From contig NZ_KK211067.1 in the NCBI RefSeq assembly GCF_000620085.1, positions 1-46,185 on the forward strand: a stretch of DNA of 46,185 nucleotides, in the 5' to 3' direction. Below are positions 1-6,306 of the stretch, one piece after another. The DNA comes from Marinobacterium jannaschii DSM 6295 (GTDB taxonomy: Bacteria > Pseudomonadota > Gammaproteobacteria > Pseudomonadales > Balneatricaceae). The notes below the pieces were generated by a model. That model saw nothing but the letters and a program-made list of their open reading frames with translations. It was not told the origin of the DNA and did not search any database. The stretch's first letter is position 1. Every line of letters starts with the position of its first letter. Position numbers and translations under genes: made by a program.

Positions 1-30
1 ACTACTACTACTACTACTACTACTACCACT
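1..30 (+). repeat. ACT trinucleotide repeat (8 perfect units)
   Basis: Bases 1-24 are eight perfect ACT units, extended by ACC ACT to base 30. In the frame of the DnaT-like gene this is a polythreonine linker. The tract touches the window edge, so its full length is unknown. Unit-length changes would alter linker length but keep the frame. Confidence 0.9.
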
Positions 31-405
31 GCTGCCGCGACAGATCGCTTTGCCATGTACCTGGACTGGCAGCCCTCAAATGTATTTCCCGATCTGTGCA
101 GACGCTCAGGTCTAAACCCTGAAGATGCCAATGCGTGTCTTGGGGGCTTCATATCGCATTACCTTTCAACCCCAGGTCGCACTGAAAACCAAGCGCGTTG
201 GGACTCCCTACTGATCAACTGGATGCAGAGGGATCGCGCTAAGGCTCAGGGGCGGCTTCAAGCCATAGGAGGACGGAACTATGGACCGGATCAATCGGGA
301 GCTTCAAAACCAGCAGGACCGGCTCAGAGGGCAGCAGAGCTTGCCGCAGCCACGCGGGATGAGTCAGGGGACTGGCTCTCGGAGGAGTACGACCAATTCG
401 CCTGA
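1..405 (+). CDS. DnaT-like phage replication initiation protein, 5' partial
   Basis: The frame is open from base 1, so the gene begins upstream of the window; the ATG at 55 is internal. Bases 1-30 encode ten threonines (eight ACT codons, ACC, ACT), followed by alanines, which looks like a flexible linker. The segment after it, starting FAMYLDWQPS and continuing through W-containing repeats to about base 235, resembles the C-terminal DNA-binding domain of primosomal DnaT and of phage initiators that carry it. The role would be loading the replicative helicase at the phage origin, together with the P-like protein that follows. The last 125 bases overlap that next gene in another frame. Domain assignment is by motif memory and fits the position; the N-terminal domain cannot be seen. 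Confidence 0.7.
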   Translation, partial: TTTTTTTTTTAAATDRFAMYLDWQPSNVFPDLCRRSGLNPEDANACLGGFISHYLSTPGRTENQARWDSLLINWMQRDRAKAQGRLQAIGGRNYGPDQSGASKPAGPAQRAAELAAATRDESGDWLSEEYDQFA

Positions 406-781
406 GGACGAACAGAAGCGCATCAAGGTCGATCAGTTCTATTCAAAGCTGCGTGCCGTGTACGGCAAAGCCAAATATGACTCTCAGTTTGCTGACGCTG
501 AAGATCTGAAACGCAGTAAGCGTAACTGGGCGAATGAGATCAACAAGCTGACTGCCACTCAGTACAACCTGGGCTTCAAGGAGCTCAAGAAGCTGCTGCA
601 GAACGGCGACCCTGATTACCAATGGCCGGACATCGGGAAAGTCATAGGTCTGTGTACTCGCGCTGAGCGTCTGAAAGCAGCACACAAGATCTTTACTCCA
701 CTGCCTAAGCCGGAGAAAACAGACGAGCAGCGGCAGCGTGGTAACGAGCACTTGGAAGCACTGAAGAGGGGGCTGATCTGA
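281..781 (+). CDS. lambda P-like replication protein
   Basis: This 166-residue protein resembles the N-terminal half of the phage lambda P family: a FYxKLRAVYGxAKYD segment near residue 55 and the WPDIGKVIGLC segment near residue 115 correspond to the helical region of P-type helicase loaders. P proteins bind host DnaB and hand it to the initiator at the phage origin. The ATG at 281 has an AGGAGG eight bases upstream (267-272), which supports this start although it lies 125 bases inside the DnaT-like gene. The stop overlaps the ninB start (TGATG). It is shorter than lambda P (233 residues). Family assignment is probable, not certain. Confidence 0.65.
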   Translation: MDRINRELQNQQDRLRGQQSLPQPRGMSQGTGSRRSTTNSPEDEQKRIKVDQFYSKLRAVYGKAKYDSQFADAEDLKRSKRNWANEINKLTATQYNLGFKELKKLLQNGDPDYQWPDIGKVIGLCTRAERLKAAHKIFTPLPKPEKTDEQRQRGNEHLEALKRGLI

Positions 782-1254
782 TGGCTAAGGAAGACTCAAT
801 AGAAATCATCATCCAGAACGAAACGGTAAAGCGCGATCGCATGAACCACGTCTGGGGATTGGTCGGTAAGGGCCTGAAGGGCGGGCCGGTCGTTGTCACT
901 CTCGGTAGAGAGAAACGCACCCTGGATCAAAACGCAAAGCTCTGGGCAATGCTGACTGATGTAAGTCGACAGGTTGAATGGCATGGGCGGAAGCTCAGCA
1001 ATGAGGACTGGAAGCACGTCTTCACTGCTGGACTGAAGCAGCAGGAAGCGGTGCCAGGTATCAACGGCGGTTTCGTCGTACTGGGGCAGTCAACCAGCAA
1101 GATGCGTAAGCGTGAATTCGCAGAGCTGATCGAGCTGATCTATGCCTTCGGTGCTGAACGCTCAGTGCAGTGGTCGGAGAAGTCGAAGGGAGTGGTAGAG
1201 GAATACCAGAAGTGGCTGGAAGAGGAACGGGCGAAGCGGGGGCAGGCAGCATGA
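781..1254 (+). CDS. ninB: NinB-type recombination protein
   Basis: The 157-residue product has the NinB pattern, with the central segment RTLDQNAKLWAML and later WKHVFTAG and VVLGQSTSKM. NinB (Orf) of lambda binds single-stranded DNA and helps phage recombination in place of host RecFOR. It lies in the block that in lambda-like phages holds nin genes, between replication genes and the Holliday junction resolvase. The start overlaps the preceding stop and the stop overlaps the methyltransferase start (ATGA), so the three are probably translationally coupled. Confidence 0.85.
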   Translation: MAKEDSIEIIIQNETVKRDRMNHVWGLVGKGLKGGPVVVTLGREKRTLDQNAKLWAMLTDVSRQVEWHGRKLSNEDWKHVFTAGLKQQEAVPGINGGFVVLGQSTSKMRKREFAELIELIYAFGAERSVQWSEKSKGVVEEYQKWLEEERAKRGQAA

Positions 1255-1766
1255 GTGGTGTGTTTGGAGAAGGTGCAAATAACGCAAATGGTCGGAAGAG
1301 TGTTGAGTGGTACACGCCGAAGTGGATTTTTGATGAGCTGAATGTGGTTTTCGATCTGGATCCGTCCTCACCTCATGACCATGAATCTTTCGTGCCAGCT
1401 GATGAGAAGTACACCATTTTCGATGACGGGCTTAGCAAGCCTTGGCATGGGCGCGTTTGGCTAAATCCGCCTTATGGCCGGGATACTCCATTCTGGATGA
1501 ATCGGATGATTGATCACGGGAACGGCATTGCGCTGGTATTCAGTCGAACTGATGCGAAGTGGTTTCAGGATGCGATGAAGGCCGCTACAGCTGTTTTGTT
1601 TGTGGCTGGTCGGATTGAGTTTGTTCCAGGCAATGAGAACAAGCATAAGAAAAGCCGAAGCGGGGCCGGGACAGCTCTCTTTGCATTTGGTGAGGATAAC
1701 GCCAGGGTGCTGAGGCGTCTGGCATACAAAGGCGTTTTCTTTGCTACCGGGGATATTGCGGCATGA
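1251..1766 (+). CDS. phage DNA N-6-adenine methyltransferase
   Basis: The product (171 residues) carries the NPPYG catalytic motif at about residues 72-76 and the WYTPKWIFDEL and FDLDPSS segments near the N terminus that are typical of the phage Dam-type family (PF05869). The enzyme would methylate adenine in phage DNA, protecting it from host restriction or timing replication and packaging. A longer upstream frame exists, but ATG 1251 forms an ATGA overlap with the ninB stop and fits the family N terminus. The stop at 1766 overlaps a 28-codon frame that leads on to the next gene. Confidence 0.85.
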   Translation: MSGVFGEGANNANGRKSVEWYTPKWIFDELNVVFDLDPSSPHDHESFVPADEKYTIFDDGLSKPWHGRVWLNPPYGRDTPFWMNRMIDHGNGIALVFSRTDAKWFQDAMKAATAVLFVAGRIEFVPGNENKHKKSRSGAGTALFAFGEDNARVLRRLAYKGVFFATGDIAA

Positions 1767-1849
1767 GTCAACCATCAGCATTTTGCTGCTTGCTCTCTCT
1801 TAGTGCGATCAAGCATCAGGAAATTGTCGTTTGTGGTGAATGGAAATGA
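1763..1849 (+). CDS. tiny bridging ORF (28 codons)
   Basis: The frame starts MSQPSAFCCLLSLS and ends GEWK. Its ATG overlaps the methyltransferase stop (ATGA, 1763-1766) and its own stop overlaps the ATG of the next gene at 1846 (ATGA). It has no recognisable domain. It may be a real small protein or simply a device that carries terminating ribosomes to the next start. The double overlap is the only evidence. Confidence 0.35.
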   Translation: MSQPSAFCCLLSLSAIKHQEIVVCGEWK

Positions 1850-2157
1850 TCAGATCAGAGAAACTCCGCGAATCAGCCCAGGGTCAGGAATGCACTCTTC
1901 AGATTGCCGGAGTGTGTAACTCCAACCCTGAGACAACGGTACTGGCTCATCTGCCTGATGAGTCTCACGGGATGGCATTGAAGGCTGACGACATATCCGC
2001 GGCTTTCAGTTGCTCCGATTGCCACGACTGCATCGACGGTCGGCACACCGTGAAGCTGATGCCAGAGGACAAAGAATTCTACATGCGCAGGGCTCAGACC
2101 CGGACGATGCGCATGTGGGTAGAAATGGGATTGGTAGTGATTACTGGCGCCGCATGA
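1846..2157 (+). CDS. YbcO-like nuclease (DUF1364)
   Basis: The 103-residue protein matches the prophage YbcO/DUF1364 pattern: GQECTLQIAGVCNSNPETTVLAHL near the N terminus, then CSDCHDCIDGR and a MWVEMGLV tail. Members have a zinc/HNH-like cysteine-histidine arrangement (CSDCH) and are thought to act as nucleases in the recombination cassette near RusA. An ATG at 1840 is possible, but 1846 is chosen because it overlaps the preceding tiny ORF as ATGA. It belongs to the ninB-rusA block. Confidence 0.75.
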   Translation: MIRSEKLRESAQGQECTLQIAGVCNSNPETTVLAHLPDESHGMALKADDISAAFSCSDCHDCIDGRHTVKLMPEDKEFYMRRAQTRTMRMWVEMGLVVITGAA

Positions 2158-2211
2158 CGAACGGCTGACCAGATAAAACCAGATATTGGACGATAGGACG
2201 AGGACGGGACG

Positions 2212-2622
2212 ATGAAGAGAAATGTTTATGCAGATGGCAACGATAGCGGTCTGATCTTGGTTGAAGGGATGGGGGAATATGCGCCTCGGTCTCGTGTTGT
2301 TGAGTTGGAGACAGAGCGCGACCAGCTGGCGGCGCAGAACTTTCACCTGCACAAGGCAGCAAATGCCTTGTTCAGAAAGCCAGCCAAGGGCGGTGGGTAC
2401 ATAGTTCTGACCATTGACCTAAACAAGCTGAAGATGGTTGCGGATGAGCCATTAAGCATCTCTCTAGCCGAACATGATGCGCAGCTAATGGAATCTGAGT
2501 TTGATCGATTGGCTCAAATTCTCGAAGGAGAGTTTGGTGATAGAGCGGGAGGATTTATGCGCAAGTATGCAGTTCACCGCCCTGATCAGCTTCGCCAGCA
2601 GGCGCAGGAGGGCGAGCAGTGA
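2212..2622 (+). CDS. hypothetical phage protein
   Basis: This 136-residue product is not recognised. The first third (residues 1-20 with GLILVEGMGEYAP) is followed by a short predicted helix, VVELETERDQLAAQN, of the type seen in many small early phage proteins. The C-terminal half is acidic and ends in Gln/Glu-rich sequence. It starts after a 54-base gap that contains a purine-rich stretch usable as ribosome binding site, and its stop overlaps the GTG start of the next gene. Position in the early/middle operon suggests an accessory function. Confidence 0.6.
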   Translation: MKRNVYADGNDSGLILVEGMGEYAPRSRVVELETERDQLAAQNFHLHKAANALFRKPAKGGGYIVLTIDLNKLKMVADEPLSISLAEHDAQLMESEFDRLAQILEGEFGDRAGGFMRKYAVHRPDQLRQQAQEGEQ

Positions 2623-3032
2623 GCATCACAAAGCACGTCCTCAAAACCGATCCTGATGTGTTTCAGCTGTCCTGGGATGGTCTGAAGGATTACGAAATTC
2701 GCTACAACGACCGGGATTATCAGGTGGGCGATCACCTGGAGCTGCAGGAAACCAAGTTCTCAGGCGCAGAGATGGCTTTGCTCGATGAGTACTGCGTGGA
2801 GTTCACCGGTTGCGTTCTGCATTGCGAGATTACCCACGTTCTGAGCGGCTACGGTCTGCAGGAGGGTTGGGTGATCCTTTCGCTCAAGCCTGTTGTTGCT
2901 TTGAGCGACACGGCTGCAGAGATCGAGCAGGGCCTGAATGAGATGGCCTTGCTCAACTGCCCTGCCTGTGGTGGTAGCGGTCATACAGATGATGCTCAGG
3001 CCGCTGGCGGCGTCGCAGAGGAGCATTACTAA
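2619..3032 (+). CDS. DUF3850 (ASCH-like) protein with zinc-finger tail
   Basis: Residues 1-90 match DUF3850: HVLKTDPDVFQ, a KDYEIRYNDRDYQVGDHLEL segment and a LQEGWVILSL strand. This small beta-barrel is related to ASCH/PUA RNA-binding domains, and its target in phages is not known. A C-terminal segment contains CPACGGSGH, half of a DnaJ-like zinc finger, which is unusual and could be a fused small domain. The GTG start at 2619 overlaps the preceding stop (GTGA), and the stop overlaps the HNH gene start (TAATG). Confidence 0.7.
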   Translation: MSITKHVLKTDPDVFQLSWDGLKDYEIRYNDRDYQVGDHLELQETKFSGAEMALLDEYCVEFTGCVLHCEITHVLSGYGLQEGWVILSLKPVVALSDTAAEIEQGLNEMALLNCPACGGSGHTDDAQAAGGVAEEHY

Positions 3033-3493
3033 TGGCCCTCACTAAGAAACAACGCCAGCAGGTTTGGAATAAGTCGGGCGGTAAGTGCTGGTATTGCGGT
3101 ACCGACCTGCCAGAGAAGGGCTGGCATGCAGACCATGTAGAGCCCATCTATCGCGAGACCAAGATAGTTAAGGATCGAAGCGACAGCCCTTACTCCCACA
3201 AAACCGTTTCTACTGGTGCAAGCTTGCGGCCCCACAAGGACAAGCTGGAGAACATGGTTCCAGCTTGTGCGCCCTGCAACCTCTTCAAAGCAACTTACAG
3301 CGTCGAGTTCTTCCGCAAGGAAATTGAGGCCCAGATAGAGCGGGTACGGAAGGCCAGCAGCGGTTTCAGGATCGCTGAACGTATGGGGATCATTCAGCCA
3401 AAGCCGAATATGCCAGTGGTTTTCTGGTTTGAGCAGCAGGGCCATGAATTGCCAGAGTTCCAGCTTGAGCAGGAGGTCGTTAATGCTGACTAA
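3032..3493 (+). CDS. HNH endonuclease
   Basis: The 153-residue product carries a complete HNH arrangement: CWYCG near residues 19-23, HADHVEPI near 33-40 as the catalytic beta-hairpin, and NMVPACAPCN near 74-83 with the second cysteine pair. Such stand-alone HNH proteins nick or cut DNA; in phages they often assist recombination or packaging, but this one lies in the early cassette, far from the terminase genes, so a recombination role is likelier. Its start overlaps the preceding stop. Confidence 0.8.
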   Translation: MALTKKQRQQVWNKSGGKCWYCGTDLPEKGWHADHVEPIYRETKIVKDRSDSPYSHKTVSTGASLRPHKDKLENMVPACAPCNLFKATYSVEFFRKEIEAQIERVRKASSGFRIAERMGIIQPKPNMPVVFWFEQQGHELPEFQLEQEVVNAD

Positions 3494-3584
3494 AACCCAG
3501 AAGGAAGAGGCTATCGGCACAGGCGTGATTGTTATCGCCTGGCTGATCGTTGTGGCTATGACAGAGGGAGGGCTGGGGCTGTGA
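3483..3584 (+). CDS. 33-residue single-span membrane peptide
   Basis: The frame begins MLTKTQKEEAIGTG, followed by a hydrophobic stretch VIVIAWLIVVAM that would span the membrane. It overlaps the HNH gene by 11 bases and the following lar-like gene by GTGA, so it is positioned as a coupled gene. No family is recognised. The dense overlap on both sides and the clean membrane segment are the support. Confidence 0.45.
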   Translation: MLTKTQKEEAIGTGVIVIAWLIVVAMTEGGLGL

Positions 3585-3910
3585 GTAATCAGAAACTCAA
3601 ACCATGCCCGTTCTGCGGGGGTGAGGCTGAGCTGATAGAAGCTCAATACCCGTATGTCGAATGCACAGAATGCGGCATTAGTATCGATTTTCTCCGCAAC
3701 CGTGAGTTCGATCATAAGGCAGCTGTTGATAAGTGGAATGCCCGTCATATCCCTGAAGGCTATGTCTTGGTGCCAGTGGAGCCTACTAAGGCCATGTTTG
3801 AGGCTGTCACTAATGATGACCAAGGAGCAAAAGGACTTCGGGAGAGACTGGCTTCTGACTCCTATAAAGCCATGGTTCGGGCTGCGCAGGAGTCATCACA
3901 GTGCGAATGA
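3581..3910 (+). CDS. Lar-type restriction alleviation protein
   Basis: The N terminus KPCPFCGGEAEL, followed by YVECTECGISI and a WNAR motif near residue 55, is the zinc-ribbon pattern of Lar family restriction alleviation proteins. Rac Lar modulates the host type I restriction enzyme, protecting incoming phage DNA; many phage homologs are only predicted to do so. The C-terminal half (from about residue 60, YVLVPVEPTKAMFEAV) is a common phage extension. Start is GTG 3581 overlapping the previous stop. The end overlaps the rusA start by ten bases. Confidence 0.75.
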   Translation: MSNQKLKPCPFCGGEAELIEAQYPYVECTECGISIDFLRNREFDHKAAVDKWNARHIPEGYVLVPVEPTKAMFEAVTNDDQGAKGLRERLASDSYKAMVRAAQESSQCE

Positions 3911-4569
3911 CTCAGGAACAGTACGACGCGCTCAGGAATCGCCGGGTTCTTACGAACTCGGCGCTGGGGCATAGAGATGGCCGCAAGCCTCCGAAGCCCG
4001 CCAGAAAGCCAGCAGCGAAGCCTGAGAAGCAGCTGCCTCTGAGCATGGATGCTGCTGATTTTGGTTTGGGCGAGCCAGAGGTTGCCGGTGTTGATATGGC
4101 ATCAGGCCCTGATCAGACAGTTCAGATGCTGAGGCCTGGTTGCATACCGGGCTGCCCCAACAAAAACGCGACCCGCTATGAGATTACCCCGGTGCCAAAG
4201 CCTCGCCAGACCCAGGCGGATCGCTGGAAGAAGCGCCCGGCAGTCGTTCGGTATCGTGACTTCAAGGACCAGGTTCGAGAGCTGGGAATCAGCATCCCTG
4301 ATAGCGGCTGCCGGATGATCTTTGTATTGCCAATGCCGAAGAGCTGGAGCAAGAAGAAGCAGGCTGAGATGAAAGGACAGCCCCATAAGCAGCGGCCTGA
4401 CACCGACAACATGGTGAAAGCCATTCTCGATTCGATCTTTGAAGAGGATAGCCAGATTCACCACGTTGAGGGCCTGAAGTTCTGGGGCGAAACCGGAGCC
4501 ATCATCATCGAAAAGACTCAGGAAGCCGTGCGCCTTGTGGGTGACCGGATTGTCTGGAAGGAGGGTTAG
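3901..4569 (+). CDS. rusA: RusA-like Holliday junction resolvase with N-terminal extension
   Basis: The C-terminal part (from about residue 95, RYEITPVPKPRQTQADRW) is a RusA resolvase: it keeps PMPKSWSKKK and the metal-binding aspartates of RPDTDNMVKAILDSI near residues 165-180. RusA is a dimer that cuts Holliday junctions during phage recombination. The first 90 or so residues are an added lysine/proline-rich linker and a CIPGCPN segment, so the protein (222 residues) is much longer than the 120-residue E. coli DLP12 RusA. GTG 3901 is favoured over ATG 3907 because AGGAG at 3888-3892 is eight bases away. Confidence 0.85.
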   Translation: MRMTQEQYDALRNRRVLTNSALGHRDGRKPPKPARKPAAKPEKQLPLSMDAADFGLGEPEVAGVDMASGPDQTVQMLRPGCIPGCPNKNATRYEITPVPKPRQTQADRWKKRPAVVRYRDFKDQVRELGISIPDSGCRMIFVLPMPKSWSKKKQAEMKGQPHKQRPDTDNMVKAILDSIFEEDSQIHHVEGLKFWGETGAIIIEKTQEAVRLVGDRIVWKEG

Positions 4570-4571
4570 CT

Positions 4572-5006
4572 ATGGCAAGGGACATGAAAGACCGGATCGA
4601 TAAGCTGGTCGATATCTTTGTGAACTATGCAGCAGGAGTGGGTGCGGATGCTGGCTGGCATGGCCCGCATCGTCTCGGCATGATCCTGGACTTTCATGGG
4701 GATGTGCCGCCACCGAACGGCAATGATCGATCAGACGTGCAGGCGATCAACGAGATTCGCTATCTCCGCAGGGCTCATGCTGATTTCAATCTGGCCTGCA
4801 TGCTGCTGGGGCGATTAGCGAAGCAGAAGGAAAAGTACGTCACTGCCCTGATCGCTCGCCGCTACCTGCAGCACGTCTATAAGCGCCCATTCAATGACGG
4901 GGAGATTGCTGAGGAGTTGGGGGAGCGGCTGCCAGTGTACCGCCACAACAGAAAGAAGGCATACCAGGTGCTGAGCGATGCTCTGAACTTCATAGATGAG
5001 TATTAG
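4572..5006 (+). CDS. candidate late-gene regulator (antitermination Q position)
   Basis: The 144-residue protein follows rusA by two bases, the place taken by antiterminator Q in lambda-like phages. It has an N-terminal helix, a WHGPHRLGMILDF segment, and a helical C-terminal half (LGRLAKQKEKYVTALIARRY, then NDGEIAEELGE and YRHNRKKAYQVL) that could form a helix-turn-helix. This resembles the phage antitermination Q/DUF1133 type, but I cannot confirm the family. A terminator follows at 5062, ending the early operon. Function is inferred mainly from position. Confidence 0.45.
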   Translation: MARDMKDRIDKLVDIFVNYAAGVGADAGWHGPHRLGMILDFHGDVPPPNGNDRSDVQAINEIRYLRRAHADFNLACMLLGRLAKQKEKYVTALIARRYLQHVYKRPFNDGEIAEELGERLPVYRHNRKKAYQVLSDALNFIDEY

Positions 5007-5318
5007 CAGAGCAAGGCGGCGTAAAAAAAGTTTCGTGGCTTGGTTATATGCATCGTCAATAGCGGCTCCAAGCGAGCCGCTTTTTTGTGCCTTGAGCCAG
5101 TCCTTAAGACTGCTGGCCTCAAAAATGATTTTCTATCGACAGTGTCAATACGCCCCGTCGAGGAGGGTGCTATTTAATATTCTGTATAATAAATACCATA
5201 AAAAACAATAAGTTGCTGATGCGGTAAACGCGAACTATGTTAGGGGTAAGCGCGGGGTTGCATATCTGAGATAGCTGGTATTCTGGTAGCAATAAGGACA
5301 AACGCATTCGGAGATTTT
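5007..5318. other. intergenic control region after the early operon
   Basis: No convincing gene is present. It holds the terminator at 5062-5086 and then an AT-rich part with a perfect TATAAT at 5185-5190 that lacks a good -35 box, plus TTGCAT (5258) and TATTCT (5279) at a poor 15-base spacing. One of these may drive the small gene at 5319. In lambda the late promoter lies in the equivalent place. Confidence 0.5.
5062..5086 (+). terminator. rho-independent terminator
   Basis: A seven-base perfect stem GCGGCTC/GAGCCGC with the loop CAAGC is followed by six T. It ends the replication/recombination operon 56 bases after the Q-position gene. Confidence 0.9.
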
Positions 5319-5552
5319 ATGGCTGACGTATCTATTCCTGACATGGTTGTGAAGCTGCGGGCTGCAAACGATGGTGTTGATGGTGACGGCTTTGCAGCAG
5401 GTGAAGAGGTCGGGGCTGATCTAGTTCGTTGCTTGAGGGCGGAAACACTGTCACCGGCTGCACTGAACGCCCTGGTCGAAGATGCCGGGATCGGTAGAGG
5501 TGTAAGCGGAATGCTCTCTGAGGTGGCCTGTCGTGTCAGGGATTCGCGTTAG
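5319..5552 (+). CDS. small prophage protein, paralog family copy A
   Basis: This 77-residue acidic protein has no recognised domain, but its middle and C terminus (DGFAAGEEVGADLVRCLRAE, LSPAALNALVED, GMLSEVACRV) align along the whole length with the proteins at 6064 and 28926. Shared positions are G-x7-G-x4-LV-x-A/C-L/I, then SP-x2-L, and a final F/L-SE. It is the most divergent of the three. Ahead of ATG 5319 is a GGAG at 5309-5313. Its 3' end overlaps the 3' end of the minus-strand repressor by 17 bases, so the two genes converge. Confidence 0.6.
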   Translation: MADVSIPDMVVKLRAANDGVDGDGFAAGEEVGADLVRCLRAETLSPAALNALVEDAGIGRGVSGMLSEVACRVRDSR

Positions 5553-5871
5553 CGGTATCCCTCAGTGCCTTGGCGATACGTATCATGCAATCCATATCGC
5601 CGCTCTGCATGGATGTTACAAGGTCCAGCAGTTCATTCTCTTTGGCTGTGGGGTATGCCTGGCTTGGCTGTCCCGTGATGTAGTCTTGCACAGGGACGCC
5701 GCAGGCTTTGCATACTGCGATGATATCCGAGAATGTGTTGGGGTGAGTTTCGTCATTCTCCCACTTTTGGTAAGTCCTGAGAGCGCGATTTATCTCACTG
5801 GCAATGTCCGTCTGCTTTTTGTTTAAGGCTTGCCGTCCCATCCGTAGAACTTCGCCAGGGGTGTTCGGCAT
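5536..5871 (-). CDS. XRE-family repressor (Cro/CI-like), leaderless mRNA likely
   Basis: The 111-residue protein starts MPNTPGEVLRMGRQALN and carries a helix-turn-helix (KKQTDIASEINRALRTYQKWEN, roughly residues 18-40) followed by the usual third helices up to VPVQDYI. There is no S24 peptidase domain, so it would not be cleaved through RecA. The frame is open further upstream (ATGs at 5886 and 5949), but 5886 lies within the -10 box and 5949 lies beyond the -35 box, leaving 5871 as the start that a transcript can contain. It is transcribed against the late direction, between the Q-position gene and the lysis genes, and probably represses the divergent gene at 6064. Confidence 0.75.
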   Translation of the reverse strand: MPNTPGEVLRMGRQALNKKQTDIASEINRALRTYQKWENDETHPNTFSDIIAVCKACGVPVQDYITGQPSQAYPTAKENELLDLVTSMQSGDMDCMIRIAKALRDTANANP

Positions 5872-5874
5872 AGG

Positions 5875-5977
5875 CGAAAGTATCATTTTCAAACTGGCTA
5901 TAGTCAATCCACTACCCAGCAAAGGGCGTGCCAACGGGTGTTCGGTCACCTACTGCAGGGGAGTTGATTCACTTTCG
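5875..5977. promoter_or_regulatory. inverted heptamers flanking the divergent promoters
   Basis: CGAAAGT at 5875-5881 and its exact inverse ACTTTCG at 5971-5977 lie over the -10 of the repressor promoter and next to the -35 of the rightward promoter. They are candidate half-operators for the repressor; the wider flanks (GGCGAAAGTATC against CGCCGAAAGTGAA) are also similar. Confidence 0.35.
5879..5907 (-). promoter_or_regulatory. repressor promoter giving a leaderless mRNA
   Basis: On the minus strand TTGACT (5907-5902) and GATACT (5884-5879) are separated by exactly 17 bases. The ATG begins at 5871, so transcription would start at or one base before the A of the start codon. No ribosome binding site can fit, as in lambda cI expressed from PRM. 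Confidence 0.7.
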
Positions 5978-5997
5978 GCGAGTTGTTTTTGTATATT
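5968..5997 (+). promoter_or_regulatory. rightward promoter for the gene at 6064
   Basis: TTCACT (5968-5973) and TATATT (5992-5997) have an 18-base spacer. Alternative -35 TTGATT at 5964 would give 22. Transcription would start near 6004 and read the small gene at 6064, the position of cro in a lambda-type switch. Confidence 0.5.
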
Positions 5998-6063
5998 CGC
6001 TCACCTCTACGAGTTTCTACGTAGATCGTTCGATTCAGGTCATGGATACAGGAGTACAGACCG

Positions 6064-6306
6064 ATGAAAAAGGATTCAATGGAATTTGTTGATAGCCCGC
6101 GCTGCTTCTGGCGCGTAGAGCTTACCGGATCTTATGAGGATGACTACGCTGCCGGGCAGAAATACGGCCGCCAGCTGGTCCACGCATTGAAGACCAGGGC
6201 GGCCAGCCCGTTCCTGCTCGCTGAAGTTGTGGCGCAATTTCCCTGCGAGCTAACAGCAATTGAAAACGGCTTCCTTTCCGAGCTGTGCGTATCGATCGCT
6301 GCTTAA
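6064..6306 (+). CDS. small prophage protein, paralog family copy B (cro position)
   Basis: The 80-residue product is not a known domain. It aligns closely with the protein at 28926: YEDDYAAGQKYGRQLVHALK against the matching stretch there, then ASPFLLAEVV, a short gap, and AIENGFLSELC. An AGGAG about ten bases before ATG 6064 supports the start. It is divergent from the XRE repressor and transcribed from the promoter at 5968, so it would be switched on when the repressor is lost, like cro, yet no helix-turn-helix is apparent. It may bind the repressor or another regulator; this is inference from position and repeated occurrence. Confidence 0.65.
   Translation: MKKDSMEFVDSPRCFWRVELTGSYEDDYAAGQKYGRQLVHALKTRAASPFLLAEVVAQFPCELTAIENGFLSELCVSIAA

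Noticed and set aside
1170-1250. Upstream extension of the adenine methyltransferase
   Set aside because: The added 27 residues are Gly/Glu-rich antisense-like reading of ninB; the ATGA overlap at 1251 gives a better start.
3029-3823. 264-codon minus-strand frame opposite the HNH and lar-like genes
   Set aside because: Recognisable protein families are on the plus strand; the minus product matches nothing and has no ribosome site.
4996-5211. 71-codon frame after the Q-position gene
   Set aside because: It runs through the terminator at 5062-5086, has no ribosome binding site and an odd composition rich in Ser/Arg/Leu; it is probably chance.
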